Source of the DNA: Brevibacterium casei CIP 102111
Lineage (GTDB): Bacteria; Actinomycetota; Actinomycetes; Actinomycetales; Brevibacteriaceae
Assembly (NCBI RefSeq): GCF_900169275.1
Contig: NZ_FXZC01000005.1
Location: 226,808 to 290,807 of the forward strand
Reading direction: 5' to 3'
Length of the DNA: 64,000 nucleotides
The notes under the pieces are model-generated. The model worked only from the letters and a program-made list of their open reading frames with translations. It made no database searches and was not told where the DNA came from. Shown here piece by piece: positions 20,801 to 29,243 of this stretch. The position numbers were made by a program, and so were the translations under genes. Position 1 is the stretch's first letter, and every line of letters begins with the position of its first letter.

Positions 20801-22688
20801 CATGCTCCGCAGCGAGCACATCCGCCTCGTCGCCGCCTTCGACCACCGCGACATCTTCATCGACCCGAACCCGGACGCCGCAGCGAGCTTCGTCGAGCGC
20901 CGCCGCCTCTTCGACCTCCCGCGGTCGAGCTGGCAGGACTACGACCGCGAGCTCATCTCCGCAGGCGGCGGGGTCTACCCGCGGTCGGCGAAGTCGATCG
21001 ACCTCAGCCCCGAGGCAGCCGCCGCCATCGGCGTCGAGCCCGGCAAGCGGAGCCCTGCCGAGCTCATGTCCGAGATCCTCGCCGCGCCGGTCGACCTGCT
21101 CTACAACGGCGGCATCGGCACGTACATCAAGTCCTCGGACGAGAGCCACGCCGACGTCGGCGACAAGTCGAACGACGCCATCCGGATCAACGGCGACGAG
21201 GTCAGGGCACGGGTCATCGGCGAGGGCGGCAACCTCGGCGTGACCCAGCTCGGACGCGTCGAAGCGGCACTGAACGGGGTCGCGATCAACACCGACGCCG
21301 TCGACAACTCCGCCGGCGTCGACAGCTCCGACCACGAGGTCAACATCAAGCTGCTGCTGCGCACCCTCCTGCAGAAGGGGGCGTTCGCCGCCGAGGACCG
21401 CGAGAAGGTGCTGCTCTCCTTCACCGACGACGTCGCCGAACGGGTGCTCGCGAACAACTACTCGCAGAACGTCCTCCTCGGCGAGGCCAGGTCGCAGACG
21501 GAGGCGATGTCGGGCACCTACGGCCGCATGCTCGCCTACCTCGAGAAGCACGCCGACCTCGATCGCCAGGTCGAGTTCCTGCCCAACGCCGAGGAGCTTG
21601 CGAAGCGCGAGTTCAGCTCGTACGTCTCCCCGGAGCTCGCGGTGCTGCTCGCGTACGCGAAGATGCACGCCGCCGATGAGATCCTCGACAGCGTCGTGCC
21701 CGATGAGGCCTGGATGCAGCGGGAGCTCGCAGGCTACTTCCCCGACGCTCTCGTCGAGCAGTACGGGGAGCTCATCCCCGAGCACCCGCTGCATCGGGAG
21801 ATCGCCACGGCGAAGCTCGTCAATCGCATGGTCGACCGCGGCGGACTCACCTACGTCTACCGGATGCTCGAGGAGACTCCTGCCTCGGTGCCGCAGATCG
21901 CACGCGTCTTCGTCGTCGTCTCCGAGATCTTCGGCCTCGACGACTTCTTCGACGCGATCACCGCGCTCGACAACCAGGTGCCGACCGAGGTCCAGGTCCG
22001 GCTCCAGCACGACTATGTGCGGCTGCTCGACCGGTCCTCGCGCTGGCTCGTCCAGCAGGCCCCGGACACCCTCGACGTCGATTCGGGCATCGAGAACTAC
22101 GGCAAGGTCGTCGCCGCCCTGCGCTCGCGCGTGCCCGACCTCGTCGACGGCTTCGACGCCGAGGCGATGCAGGCCAAGGCACAGGGCTACATCGACGACG
22201 GTGTGCCCGAGGAGCTCGCATGGCGCGCGGCTGCTCTGCTCGACGAGTTCGCCCTCCTCGACATCACCCAGCTCGCAGCGCGGACCAACGAGTCCGCCGA
22301 GGATGTCGCCGAGGTGTACTACGCCGTCAACGACATGTTCTCGGGTTCGCAGGTGCTCGCGCTCATCGGAGACCTCGACCGCTCCGACCGCTGGTCGGCG
22401 CTGGCCCGCGGTTCCCTGCGCGACGACTTCTACTCCGCGATCCTCTCGGTCGCCGGCTCCGTCATCGCGGCCACGGACTCGCCGATCTCGGGCAGCCCCG
22501 ATGAACGTGCGAAGCAGCGGCTGAGCGAATGGCTCGAACGCAACGAGACGGTCGCCGCCCGCGTGCTCGAGACCATCGAGACCGTCCTCGCGCTGGAGAC
22601 CGTCACGCAGGCGCCCCTGTCGGTGCTCCTGCGCATGATGCGCGGTGTGGTGCGGTCCTCGGCCTGGGAGTCCGAGCACAGCGCCTGA
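17802..22688 (+). CDS. gdh: NAD-specific glutamate dehydrogenase, 180-kDa class
   Basis: A 1628-residue large NAD-dependent glutamate dehydrogenase (L_180 class), oxidising glutamate to 2-oxoglutarate and ammonium. The N-terminal half carries ACT-like regulatory regions. The catalytic domain lies centrally, with [20 protein letters not shown] and the PTGAKGGF substrate loop (Lys849), and a Rossmann NAD-binding region with [17 protein letters not shown] follows. A long helical C-terminus completes it. The start is GTG 17802 after a GAGG site. Length and motifs match mycobacterial Rv2476c. It is a single gene on the plus strand, preceded by a 140-bp promoter region. Confidence 0.96.
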   Translation: [1628 protein letters not shown]

Positions 22689-22779
22689 TGATAGCGTTCG
22701 TCTCAGCGGGCTCGGGGTCGGACCCCGAGCCCGCTGACGACTCGCCGGACCGCTGACGAGGACCACCGAGAGGGACACC

Positions 22780-24294
22780 GTGCTCAACGAACAGCTCGCC
22801 GCCGAAGGCATCACCGACGAGGCCGATGTCGAGTACCTCCACCTCCTCGTGGGGGACTGGCAGCTCATCGCCGATCTCTCCTTCGCCGACCTCGTGCTCT
22901 GGGTGCCCTCGGCATCCGGGGCTTACACGGTCGTCGCGCATGCGCGGCCGACCACGGGCCCGACGCTGTTCAACCGGGACCTCCTCGGTGCTCGGGCGAC
23001 GGGTCTGGAGAAGGACCTCCTCGGCGCCGCGGTGCGGTCGGGGGAGCTCGTGACCGAGGTCGCACCGGCGAAGTGCCTCGGCGTGGGCGTGGGCACCGAG
23101 GAGACCGAGGTGTGTGCGGAGGCGGTGCCGCTGGTCCGCCACGGGGAGACGATCGCGATCCTCGTCCGCTACTCGGAAGACCTGCGCCGGAGGGGTTCGT
23201 CGCGGCTGGAGAAGCACTACCGTGAGGCAGCGATGGCTCTGCTCACGATGATCGCGCAGGGGGCGTTCCCCGACCGTGAGGCGCCGAGCGGAGTCCGCCA
23301 CGGCGAACCGCGGGTCGGTGACGGCATCTTCGTCCTCGACCGTGACTCACGCGTCCAGTACGCCTCCCCGAACGCGGTCTCGCTCATGCACCGTCTCGGA
23401 CACGGGGGCGAGATCGAGGGCGCTTACCTCGCCGAGGTGGTCTCGACTCTGAGCACGGAGCTCCGACAGGTCGACGAGACGCTGCCGCTCGTGCTCACCG
23501 GCCGGGCGCCCTGGCGCACCGAGCTCGAGGTCGGGCGCACAAGCGTGTCGCTTCGGGCGATCCCGCTCACCGACGACGGGCAGCGGACCGGGGCGATCGT
23601 GCTCGCCCGCGACGTCTCGGAGATCAGGCGGCGCAAGCGCGAGCTGCTCTCCCGCGACGCGATGATCAAGGAGATGCACCATCGGGTGAAGAACAACCTG
23701 CAGACGGTCTCCGCGCTGCTGCGCCTGCAGACGAGGCGCATCGACAACCCTGCCGCGAAGGCCGCGCTGTCGGAGGCGATGCGGAGGGTCTCGATCATCG
23801 CCGTCGTCCACGATGTGCTCAGTCAGGGAGTGGAATCGGAGGTCGACTTCGACGAGGTCGTCGACAAGGGCCTTCGGCTCACCCCGGAGTTGACGAGTCC
23901 GCTCGTCCAGGTCAGCCTTCAGCGACGCGGCAGCTTCGGGACGATCTCCTCAGCCGATGCGACCTCTCTGGCCCTTGCCATCACCGAGCTCATCACCAAC
24001 GCCATCGAGCACGGCTTCCCGCTCGAGAAGCAGGAGAGCCTCGGACCGGGGGAGACCCTCGAAGGGCACGTGTGGGTCATCCCCGAACGCGACGGGGACC
24101 ACCTCCATGTCACGATCGCCGACGACGGGGTCGGACTCGGTGACGCGCAGAGCCCGGGCAACGGTCTGGGCACGCAGATCGTGCGGACTCTCGTCTCCGC
24201 GGACCTCGCCGGTTCGATCCAGTGGCGGGAGCGCGACGGCGGCGGCACCGAGGCGATCCTCGACGTGCCGCTGCGTCCCGACTCGTACGACTGA
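22780..24294 (+). CDS. pdtaS: PdtaS-type sensor histidine kinase
   Basis: A 504-residue soluble kinase with an N-terminal GAF-like domain (residues 1-150), a PAS domain (about 175-275), a HisKA_2 domain with MHHRVKNNLQ (His300/His301) and an HATPase_c domain (NAIEHGF, ADDGVGLGD, GLGTQIVRTLV). PdtaS in mycobacteria phosphorylates PdtaR, an ANTAR antiterminator, and responds to metal or nitric oxide signals. PdtaR is not in the window. The start is GTG 22780. There are no membrane segments, as expected. Confidence 0.92.
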   Translation: MLNEQLAAEGITDEADVEYLHLLVGDWQLIADLSFADLVLWVPSASGAYTVVAHARPTTGPTLFNRDLLGARATGLEKDLLGAAVRSGELVTEVAPAKCLGVGVGTEETEVCAEAVPLVRHGETIAILVRYSEDLRRRGSSRLEKHYREAAMALLTMIAQGAFPDREAPSGVRHGEPRVGDGIFVLDRDSRVQYASPNAVSLMHRLGHGGEIEGAYLAEVVSTLSTELRQVDETLPLVLTGRAPWRTELEVGRTSVSLRAIPLTDDGQRTGAIVLARDVSEIRRRKRELLSRDAMIKEMHHRVKNNLQTVSALLRLQTRRIDNPAAKAALSEAMRRVSIIAVVHDVLSQGVESEVDFDEVVDKGLRLTPELTSPLVQVSLQRRGSFGTISSADATSLALAITELITNAIEHGFPLEKQESLGPGETLEGHVWVIPERDGDHLHVTIADDGVGLGDAQSPGNGLGTQIVRTLVSADLAGSIQWRERDGGGTEAILDVPLRPDSYD

Positions 24295-24639
24295 GCACGC
24301 GCAGCACCGAATCATCCACTCATGGGCCGTCCTGCACCGAGCGCCCGCTGCGCCATCCCGCACCCGTAGCGCAGAATCATCCACGTGCACGGGGAGGTTG
24401 TGTCGCTGCGCCGCTGAGGTGCTGGGCTGCGCGTGCGGTGTGGCGCTGCGGGTATGTCGTGGCGCCACGCGTGCGATGTGCAGACGCGCGTGCGGTGTGG
24501 CGCGAAGAGTGCGGTGTGCTCGGGCGGTTGTGCCGTCGCGGCAGGCGTGCGGACATGACAGAGTCCCCAGCTCCGATCACGGTGATCGCGGTCGAAGCAG
24601 GGGACTCTGACGAAGAATGGGGGTGCGGGTTCCGCGCGG
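24295..24639. other. Non-coding stretch between pdtaS and whiB1 with short direct repeats
   Basis: No credible gene. It contains a 16-bp direct repeat GCGTGCGGTGTGGCGC at 24431-24446 and 24488-24503, with weaker copies nearby. An 11-bp repeat GAATCATCCAC lies at 24309-24319 and 24374-24384, and a 12-bp palindrome CGTGGCGCCACG at 24458-24469. pdtaS and whiB1 converge here, so transcription must end in this stretch. Confidence 0.6.
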
Positions 24640-24888
24640 TCAGCCTGCGCGACGTGCCCGGGCGGCCCGGCGCTTGAGCGCGCGGCGCTCGTCTTCACTC
24701 AGTCCGCCCCAGACGCCCGCATCCTGTCCGGATTCGAGTGCCCACTGGAGGCAGGTCTCGGCCACTTCGCAGCGACGGCACACAGTCTTGGCCTCTTCGA
24801 TCTGAAGCAGGGCTGGTCCCGTGTTCCCGATGGGGAAGAACAGTTCCGGATCCTCATTGAGGCACGCTGCACGGTGTCGCCAATCCAT
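24640..24888 (-). CDS. whiB1: WhiB1-type iron-sulfur regulator
   Basis: An 82-residue Wbl protein holding a [4Fe-4S] cluster through Cys9, Cys37, Cys40 and Cys46. It has the GVWGG turn and a basic C-terminal DNA-binding tail (ALKRRAARARR). The opening MDWRHRAACLNEDPELFFP with IGNTGPAL is that of WhiB1, which in mycobacteria binds the housekeeping sigma factor and senses nitric oxide. A long 470-bp untranslated upstream region fits the heavily regulated whiB1 promoter. Confidence 0.95.
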   Translation of the reverse strand: MDWRHRAACLNEDPELFFPIGNTGPALLQIEEAKTVCRRCEVAETCLQWALESGQDAGVWGGLSEDERRALKRRAARARRAG

Positions 24889-25359
24889 GGTGACCTTTCG
24901 ACGGAGATGGGTGAAACCTGGTGTGCGCGCACGTCAACAGAGGCGCGCTCACTCTCACAGTCAAGGTTCACATAACCGTTTTGGGCACACAAGAGTCTGG
25001 CAGTGTGAAGTTTCTGACAAATATTCTGCCCATTCTCCTGCTATGGGGTCCTCGACGCAAATCCGTCCATCGCGCGTCTCACTCTGCAGAAGCCGGGTGT
25101 CCTCGAAGTGAATGGCACCCGCCGCAGACATGAAGTCGAGGACCCGCGTGACGCGCGCGGTGCGGCCGGGAATCCGACCGCCGGGACGCCGCCGACGGGG
25201 TGGGTAGACTGACAGCGGTGACGGTCCCATCCCGTGGTCCGGCACCGCGCCGAGTGAGCCGGTGCGCACGACGTCGTGCGCTCTCGCCGACGAGGCCCGG
25301 CACCCGAGAGCGCGAGCACAGAACACTCACACGAGGACGAGAGAACCGATGGAGGACTC
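24889..25359. other. Intergenic region upstream of whiB1 and the gamma-carbonic anhydrase gene
   Basis: A 471-bp divergent regulatory region with no supported gene. The part nearest whiB1 (about 24960-25045) is AT-richer than its surroundings and probably holds the whiB1 promoter. The half nearest the carbonic anhydrase gene is very GC-rich. I could not assign individual elements. Confidence 0.5.
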
Positions 25360-25968
25360 ATGACGGATTCGCAGGCACGCATCATCTCGGTCGGAGGGCA
25401 CACCCCGCAGATCGATCCCGGAGCATTCGTCGCAGCCGGAGCCACCCTTGTCGGCGACGTCCACGTGAAGCGGGGCGCCGGCATCTTCTACGGCTGCGTG
25501 CTCCGGGCCGAGAAGGCGCCGATCACGATCGGCGAGGACTCGAACGTCCAGGACAACACCGTCATGCACACCGACGAGGGCAAACCCGTCGTCATCGGCA
25601 AGCGGGTGTCGATCGGCCACCAGGCCCTCGTCCACGGCGCGAGAGTCGACGACGACGTCCTCATCGGCATGCACGCGACCGTCCTCAACGACGCCCACAT
25701 CGGAACCGAATCCCTCATCGCCGCCGGCACCGTCGTGCTCGAGGGCACCGACATCCCACCTCGCTCGCTCGTCGCCGGCGTCCCCGGCAAGGTGCGCCGG
25801 GCGATGAGCGACGACGCGGTCGAGAAGGTCCGGGCGAACGCACAGTCCTACGTCACCCTCTCCGCCCTCCACCGCGACACCGCCGAGGTTGTCGATTTCG
25901 CCGAGGCGACCGCCGCCGGTGCGGGATCGGCCGCCGGGTCCGACGCCGCCGAGGGGACCGAGGCCTGA
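25360..25968 (+). CDS. Gamma-carbonic anhydrase-like hexapeptide-repeat protein
   Basis: A 202-residue left-handed beta-helix protein with hexapeptide repeats from about residue 15 to 150 (GATLVGDVHVKRG, GEDSNVQDNTVMH, GHQALVHGARVDDDVLIGMHATV). The His residues in TVMHTD, IGHQALVHG and IGMHA sit where gamma-class carbonic anhydrases bind metal. Related acyltransferase-like proteins (YrdA, PaaY) share this pattern, so the activity is probable, not certain. The Ala/Glu-rich tail is non-conserved. The start ATG 25360 follows a GGAGG site. Confidence 0.85.
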   Translation: MTDSQARIISVGGHTPQIDPGAFVAAGATLVGDVHVKRGAGIFYGCVLRAEKAPITIGEDSNVQDNTVMHTDEGKPVVIGKRVSIGHQALVHGARVDDDVLIGMHATVLNDAHIGTESLIAAGTVVLEGTDIPPRSLVAGVPGKVRRAMSDDAVEKVRANAQSYVTLSALHRDTAEVVDFAEATAAGAGSAAGSDAAEGTEA

Positions 25969-26057
25969 GCCTCACCGCGAGGGTGCTCGTCGGCACCGCC
26001 CAGGAGCACCCGGAGTGCTCATTCGCCCAGGCCCCGGCGATTTGAGAGGATTGAGCC

Positions 26058-27491
26058 GTGAACGAAGAATTTGAATCCGCAGCAGATCGCGTCGTCGTCA
26101 TCGGCGGAGGCCCCGGCGGCTACGAAGCCGCTCTCGCCGCCGCCCAGCTCGGCGCCGACGTCATGCTCATCGAACGCAATCGCTGCGGCGGTGCCGCCGT
26201 CGTCACCGACGTCGTGCCCTCGAAGTCCCTCATCGCCACGGCGGAGATGATGGATGAGATCACGCGCTCGGCGAGCCTCGGCATCCGGATCACCGCCGCC
26301 GACGACGACCACGAGGAGACCCCCGACCACGACCGGGTGGTCGCGGACCTCAAAGCCGTCAATGAGCGCATCCTCTCCCTCGCCGACGCTCAGGCCGACG
26401 ACATCCACGACGGGCTCATCCGCGCCGGCGTCAAGGTCATCAAGGGCAGCGCGAAGCTCGTCGACCGCGACCGGGTGGAAGTCGTCGAGAAGAACGGGAC
26501 CGAGTACACGCTGCGCGCCTCGACGATCCTGCTCGCCGTCGGCGCCCACCCCCGCGAACTCGACACCGCGAAGCCCGACGGCGAGCGGATCCTCTCGTGG
26601 ACGCAGCTCTACGAACTCGAAGAGCTGCCCGAACACCTCATCGTCGTCGGCTCCGGTGTCACGGGTGCCGAGTTCGCCTCGGCGTATCGCGCGCTCGGAG
26701 CGAACGTCACCCTCGTCTCCTCGCGCGAGAAGGTCCTGCCAGGGCAGGACGAGGACGCCGCAGACGTCCTCGAGTCCGTCTTCCGCGCCAAGGGCATGAA
26801 CGTTCTCTCCCGCTCCCGTGCCGAATCGGTCAAGCGCACCGAGAACGGGGTCGAAGTCACTCTCGCCGACGGCCGCCGGGTCGAAGGTTCGCACTGCCTC
26901 ATGGCCGTCGGCTCGATCCCCAATACCGCCGACCTCGGACTCGAAGCCGCCGGGGTCAAGGTCAGCGAGTCGGGACACATCGTCGTCGACGGCGTCTCCC
27001 GCACCTCGCGTCCGGGCATCTATGCCGCGGGCGACTGCACCGGCGTCCTCCCGCTCGCCTCGGTCGCGGCGATGCAGGGCCGGATCGCGATGTCGCACGC
27101 TCTCGGCGATGCCGTGCAGCCGCTCAAGCTGCGCAATGTCGCCTCGAACGTCTTCACCGCTCCAGAGATCGCGACCGTCGGCTTCACACAGCAGAACTAC
27201 CGCGAGAACCCCACGGACATCGACACCGTCATGCTCCCGCTCGACACGAACCCGAGGGCGAAGATGCTCGGCATCGAGGACGGCTTCGTCAAGATCTTCG
27301 CCCGGCGCGGCTCCGGATCGATCCTCGGCGGCGTCGTCGTCGGCCCGCGCGCCAGTGAACTCATCCTCCCCATCACCATAGCCGTGGAGAACCGCCTCAC
27401 TGTCGACCAGCTCTCGGCCTCCTTCGTCGTCTATCCCTCGCTCAGCGGCTCGCTGACCGAGGCATCGCGCCGACTCCACCGGCACCTCTAG
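26058..27491 (+). CDS. lpdA: LpdA-type NAD(P)H-quinone dehydrogenase
   Basis: A 477-residue flavoprotein disulfide reductase homologue. FAD binding is shown by VVIGGGPGGYEAALAAAQLG, the NAD(P) site by IVVGSGVTGAEFASAYRALG, and the second FAD site by GIYAAGDCTG. The redox CxxxxC pair of lipoamide dehydrogenases is absent: the stretch reads CGGAAVVTDVVPSK. This matches mycobacterial LpdA (Rv3303c), which reduces quinones with NAD(P)H rather than acting in the pyruvate dehydrogenase complex. The start is GTG 26058 after a GAGAGGA site. Confidence 0.88.
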   Translation: MNEEFESAADRVVVIGGGPGGYEAALAAAQLGADVMLIERNRCGGAAVVTDVVPSKSLIATAEMMDEITRSASLGIRITAADDDHEETPDHDRVVADLKAVNERILSLADAQADDIHDGLIRAGVKVIKGSAKLVDRDRVEVVEKNGTEYTLRASTILLAVGAHPRELDTAKPDGERILSWTQLYELEELPEHLIVVGSGVTGAEFASAYRALGANVTLVSSREKVLPGQDEDAADVLESVFRAKGMNVLSRSRAESVKRTENGVEVTLADGRRVEGSHCLMAVGSIPNTADLGLEAAGVKVSESGHIVVDGVSRTSRPGIYAAGDCTGVLPLASVAAMQGRIAMSHALGDAVQPLKLRNVASNVFTAPEIATVGFTQQNYRENPTDIDTVMLPLDTNPRAKMLGIEDGFVKIFARRGSGSILGGVVVGPRASELILPITIAVENRLTVDQLSASFVVYPSLSGSLTEASRRLHRHL

Positions 27492-27609
27492 GGAATTTCC
27501 CTCCCGCAGCTGTCGATTTCGCCCTCCCCGATACGTCAGAGTGGTGTCAGGCACCTCCGCCCGACATCGATAGGCTCCCGCCAGGAGCCTCGGACCAAGG
27601 GAGAGAGAC

Positions 27610-27939
27610 ATGAAGTACGCACTGCTGCTCATGGGCAACGTCACCGACGCCGACTGCGGCGAGGACGGCGGTCCCGACCCGGCCGAGTTCATGGCCTTCG
27701 ACAAGGAGATCACCGACGCGGGCATCGTCGTCGGCGGCTTCGCCCTCGACGGACCCGAACACGGGGTGCGGGTCAGCGACTCCGTCGTCACCTCCGGGCC
27801 GTTCGCCGAATCCGGCGAATTCGTCGGCGGCAGCTACGTCATCGAGGTCCCGACGATCGACGACGCGATCGCCTGGGCGAAGCGGAGCCCCGGATCGCGC
27901 GCCGGGCACATCGAGATCGGACCGGTCGCCGACTACTGA
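27610..27939 (+). CDS. YCII-related (DGPF-type) protein
   Basis: A 109-residue ferredoxin-like alpha-beta protein of the YCII family (MKYALLLMGNV, SVVTSGPFAESGEFVGGSYVIE). DGPF/YCII proteins are the usual neighbours of ECF42 sigma factors and are thought to take part in their regulation. The stop shares one base with the start of the downstream sigma gene (TGATG), so the two are coupled. Confidence 0.9.
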   Translation: MKYALLLMGNVTDADCGEDGGPDPAEFMAFDKEITDAGIVVGGFALDGPEHGVRVSDSVVTSGPFAESGEFVGGSYVIEVPTIDDAIAWAKRSPGSRAGHIEIGPVADY

Positions 27940-29216
27940 TGGACACCGCCGGGACGGACGCCGCCCTGGTGCTCACCGCCATCGGGCGCGAGGACCACGG
28001 GCGGCTGCTCGCCGCTCTCGCGACGAAGTTCCACGACCTCGACCTCGCAGAGGAGGCTCTGGCCGATGCCATGGTCCGTGCCGTCGAGTCCTGGCCGGCC
28101 CGCGGCGTCCCACAGCGTCCACAGGCGTGGCTGATGACGACGGCGAAGAACCGCGCGATCGACCTCATCCGCACCGATGCGACCCGCGCACGCAGCCTTG
28201 CCCGCCTCCGGATCGAGGACGAGACCCAGCCGGGGGACCACGAGGACCACGCCGACCGCCTCGGCGAGGCCCTGAGCTCAGTCGACATCCCCGACGAACG
28301 GCTGGGGCTCTTCTTCACGTGCGCCCATCCCACTCTGCGCGAGGGCGAGAGGATCGTGCTCATCCTTCGCTTCCTCGCCGGCTGGACCACCGCCGAGGTG
28401 GCGGCGGCCTTCCTCGTCGACACGACGGCGATGCAGCAGCGGATCGTGCGCGCGAAGAAGCGGATCACAGCCACCGGCATCCCCTTCGGCCGACCCGGAC
28501 CCACCGAGCTCGAGGAGCGCCTGCCGGGGGTGCTCCGCGCCGTCTACCTCGTCTTCACCCAGGGATTCACCGCCTCGACCGGTCCGTCCCATGCCCGCGT
28601 CGACGTCCAGGAGGAGGCGATCGGGCTCAGCCGCCTCCTCGTGCGGCTCCTGCCCGAATCGACGGAGGCGCTCGGTCTCCTCGCTCTGCTACTGCTCACC
28701 CGAGCGCGGGCGGCGGCGCGGATCGCCGCCGACGGTTCGCCGATCCCGCTGTCCGAGCAGGATCGGGCCGACTGGAACTCCACCCTCATCGCCGAGGGGC
28801 TCGGTCTCGCGCGGACCGCGGCCGGTCGCCCGGGCGCCGGGCCGTACACGGTGCAGGCGGCGATCGCCGCCCTCCACGCAGAGGCTGCCACCTACGAAGA
28901 CACCGACTGGGCCCAGATCCTCGTCCTCTACCGGATGCTTGTCAGGCTCGACCCCTCCCCGGTCGTCGCCCTCAACCTCGCCGTGGTCCGCGGGCGGGTC
29001 GACGGTCCCGGCGCGGCGCTGACCGCCCTCGACGCCCTCGCCTCAGAACCCCGGCTGCGCCGTCACCGGCCGTTCCACATCGCACGGGCGATCACCCTGC
29101 GCGAGCTCGGTCGCGACGCCGACGCCGAAGAGGCATTCAACGAGGCCCTCGAGTGCCCGGGCAACGACGCCGAGTCCGAATACATCGGTGCCCGGATCAC
29201 CGACCTGCGTCGGTGA
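27939..29216 (+). CDS. ECF42-type RNA polymerase sigma factor with TPR-like extension
   Basis: A 425-residue sigma factor. Region 2 lies at about residues 15-85 (DLDLAEEALADAMVRA, PQAWLMTTAKNRAIDLIR). Region 4 lies at about 120-170 (LILRFLAGWTTAEVAAAFLV, QQRIVRAKKRI). A C-terminal extension of about 230 residues is typical of ECF42 (COG4941, DUF6596 and TPR-like helices). The extension is required for activity in studied members, and no anti-sigma gene is expected. The coupled YCII gene completes the standard pair. Confidence 0.92.
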   Translation: MDTAGTDAALVLTAIGREDHGRLLAALATKFHDLDLAEEALADAMVRAVESWPARGVPQRPQAWLMTTAKNRAIDLIRTDATRARSLARLRIEDETQPGDHEDHADRLGEALSSVDIPDERLGLFFTCAHPTLREGERIVLILRFLAGWTTAEVAAAFLVDTTAMQQRIVRAKKRITATGIPFGRPGPTELEERLPGVLRAVYLVFTQGFTASTGPSHARVDVQEEAIGLSRLLVRLLPESTEALGLLALLLLTRARAAARIAADGSPIPLSEQDRADWNSTLIAEGLGLARTAAGRPGAGPYTVQAAIAALHAEAATYEDTDWAQILVLYRMLVRLDPSPVVALNLAVVRGRVDGPGAALTALDALASEPRLRRHRPFHIARAITLRELGRDADAEEAFNEALECPGNDAESEYIGARITDLRR

Positions 29217-29220
29217 TCCG
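29193..29220. terminator. Hairpin overlapping the ECF42 stop codon
   Basis: A perfect 12-bp stem (CGGATCACCGAC and its complement) with a CTGC loop. The sigma-gene stop TGA lies in the right arm. The convergent accA3 stop is 24 bases away, so it probably serves both strands. Confidence 0.7.
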
Positions 29221-29243
29221 GGCAGCGGGGCAGAGACCGGGTC

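Noticed and set aside
18192..22868. A 1558-codon open frame on the minus strand opposite gdh
   Set aside because: It is a shadow of the high-GC gdh gene: low-complexity Val/Asp/Glu/Arg composition, no known motif, and the plus-strand frame has clear catalytic motifs.
24222..24698. Open frames on both strands between pdtaS and whiB1
   Set aside because: They arise from the short GC-rich repeats; none has a start site or plausible protein composition.
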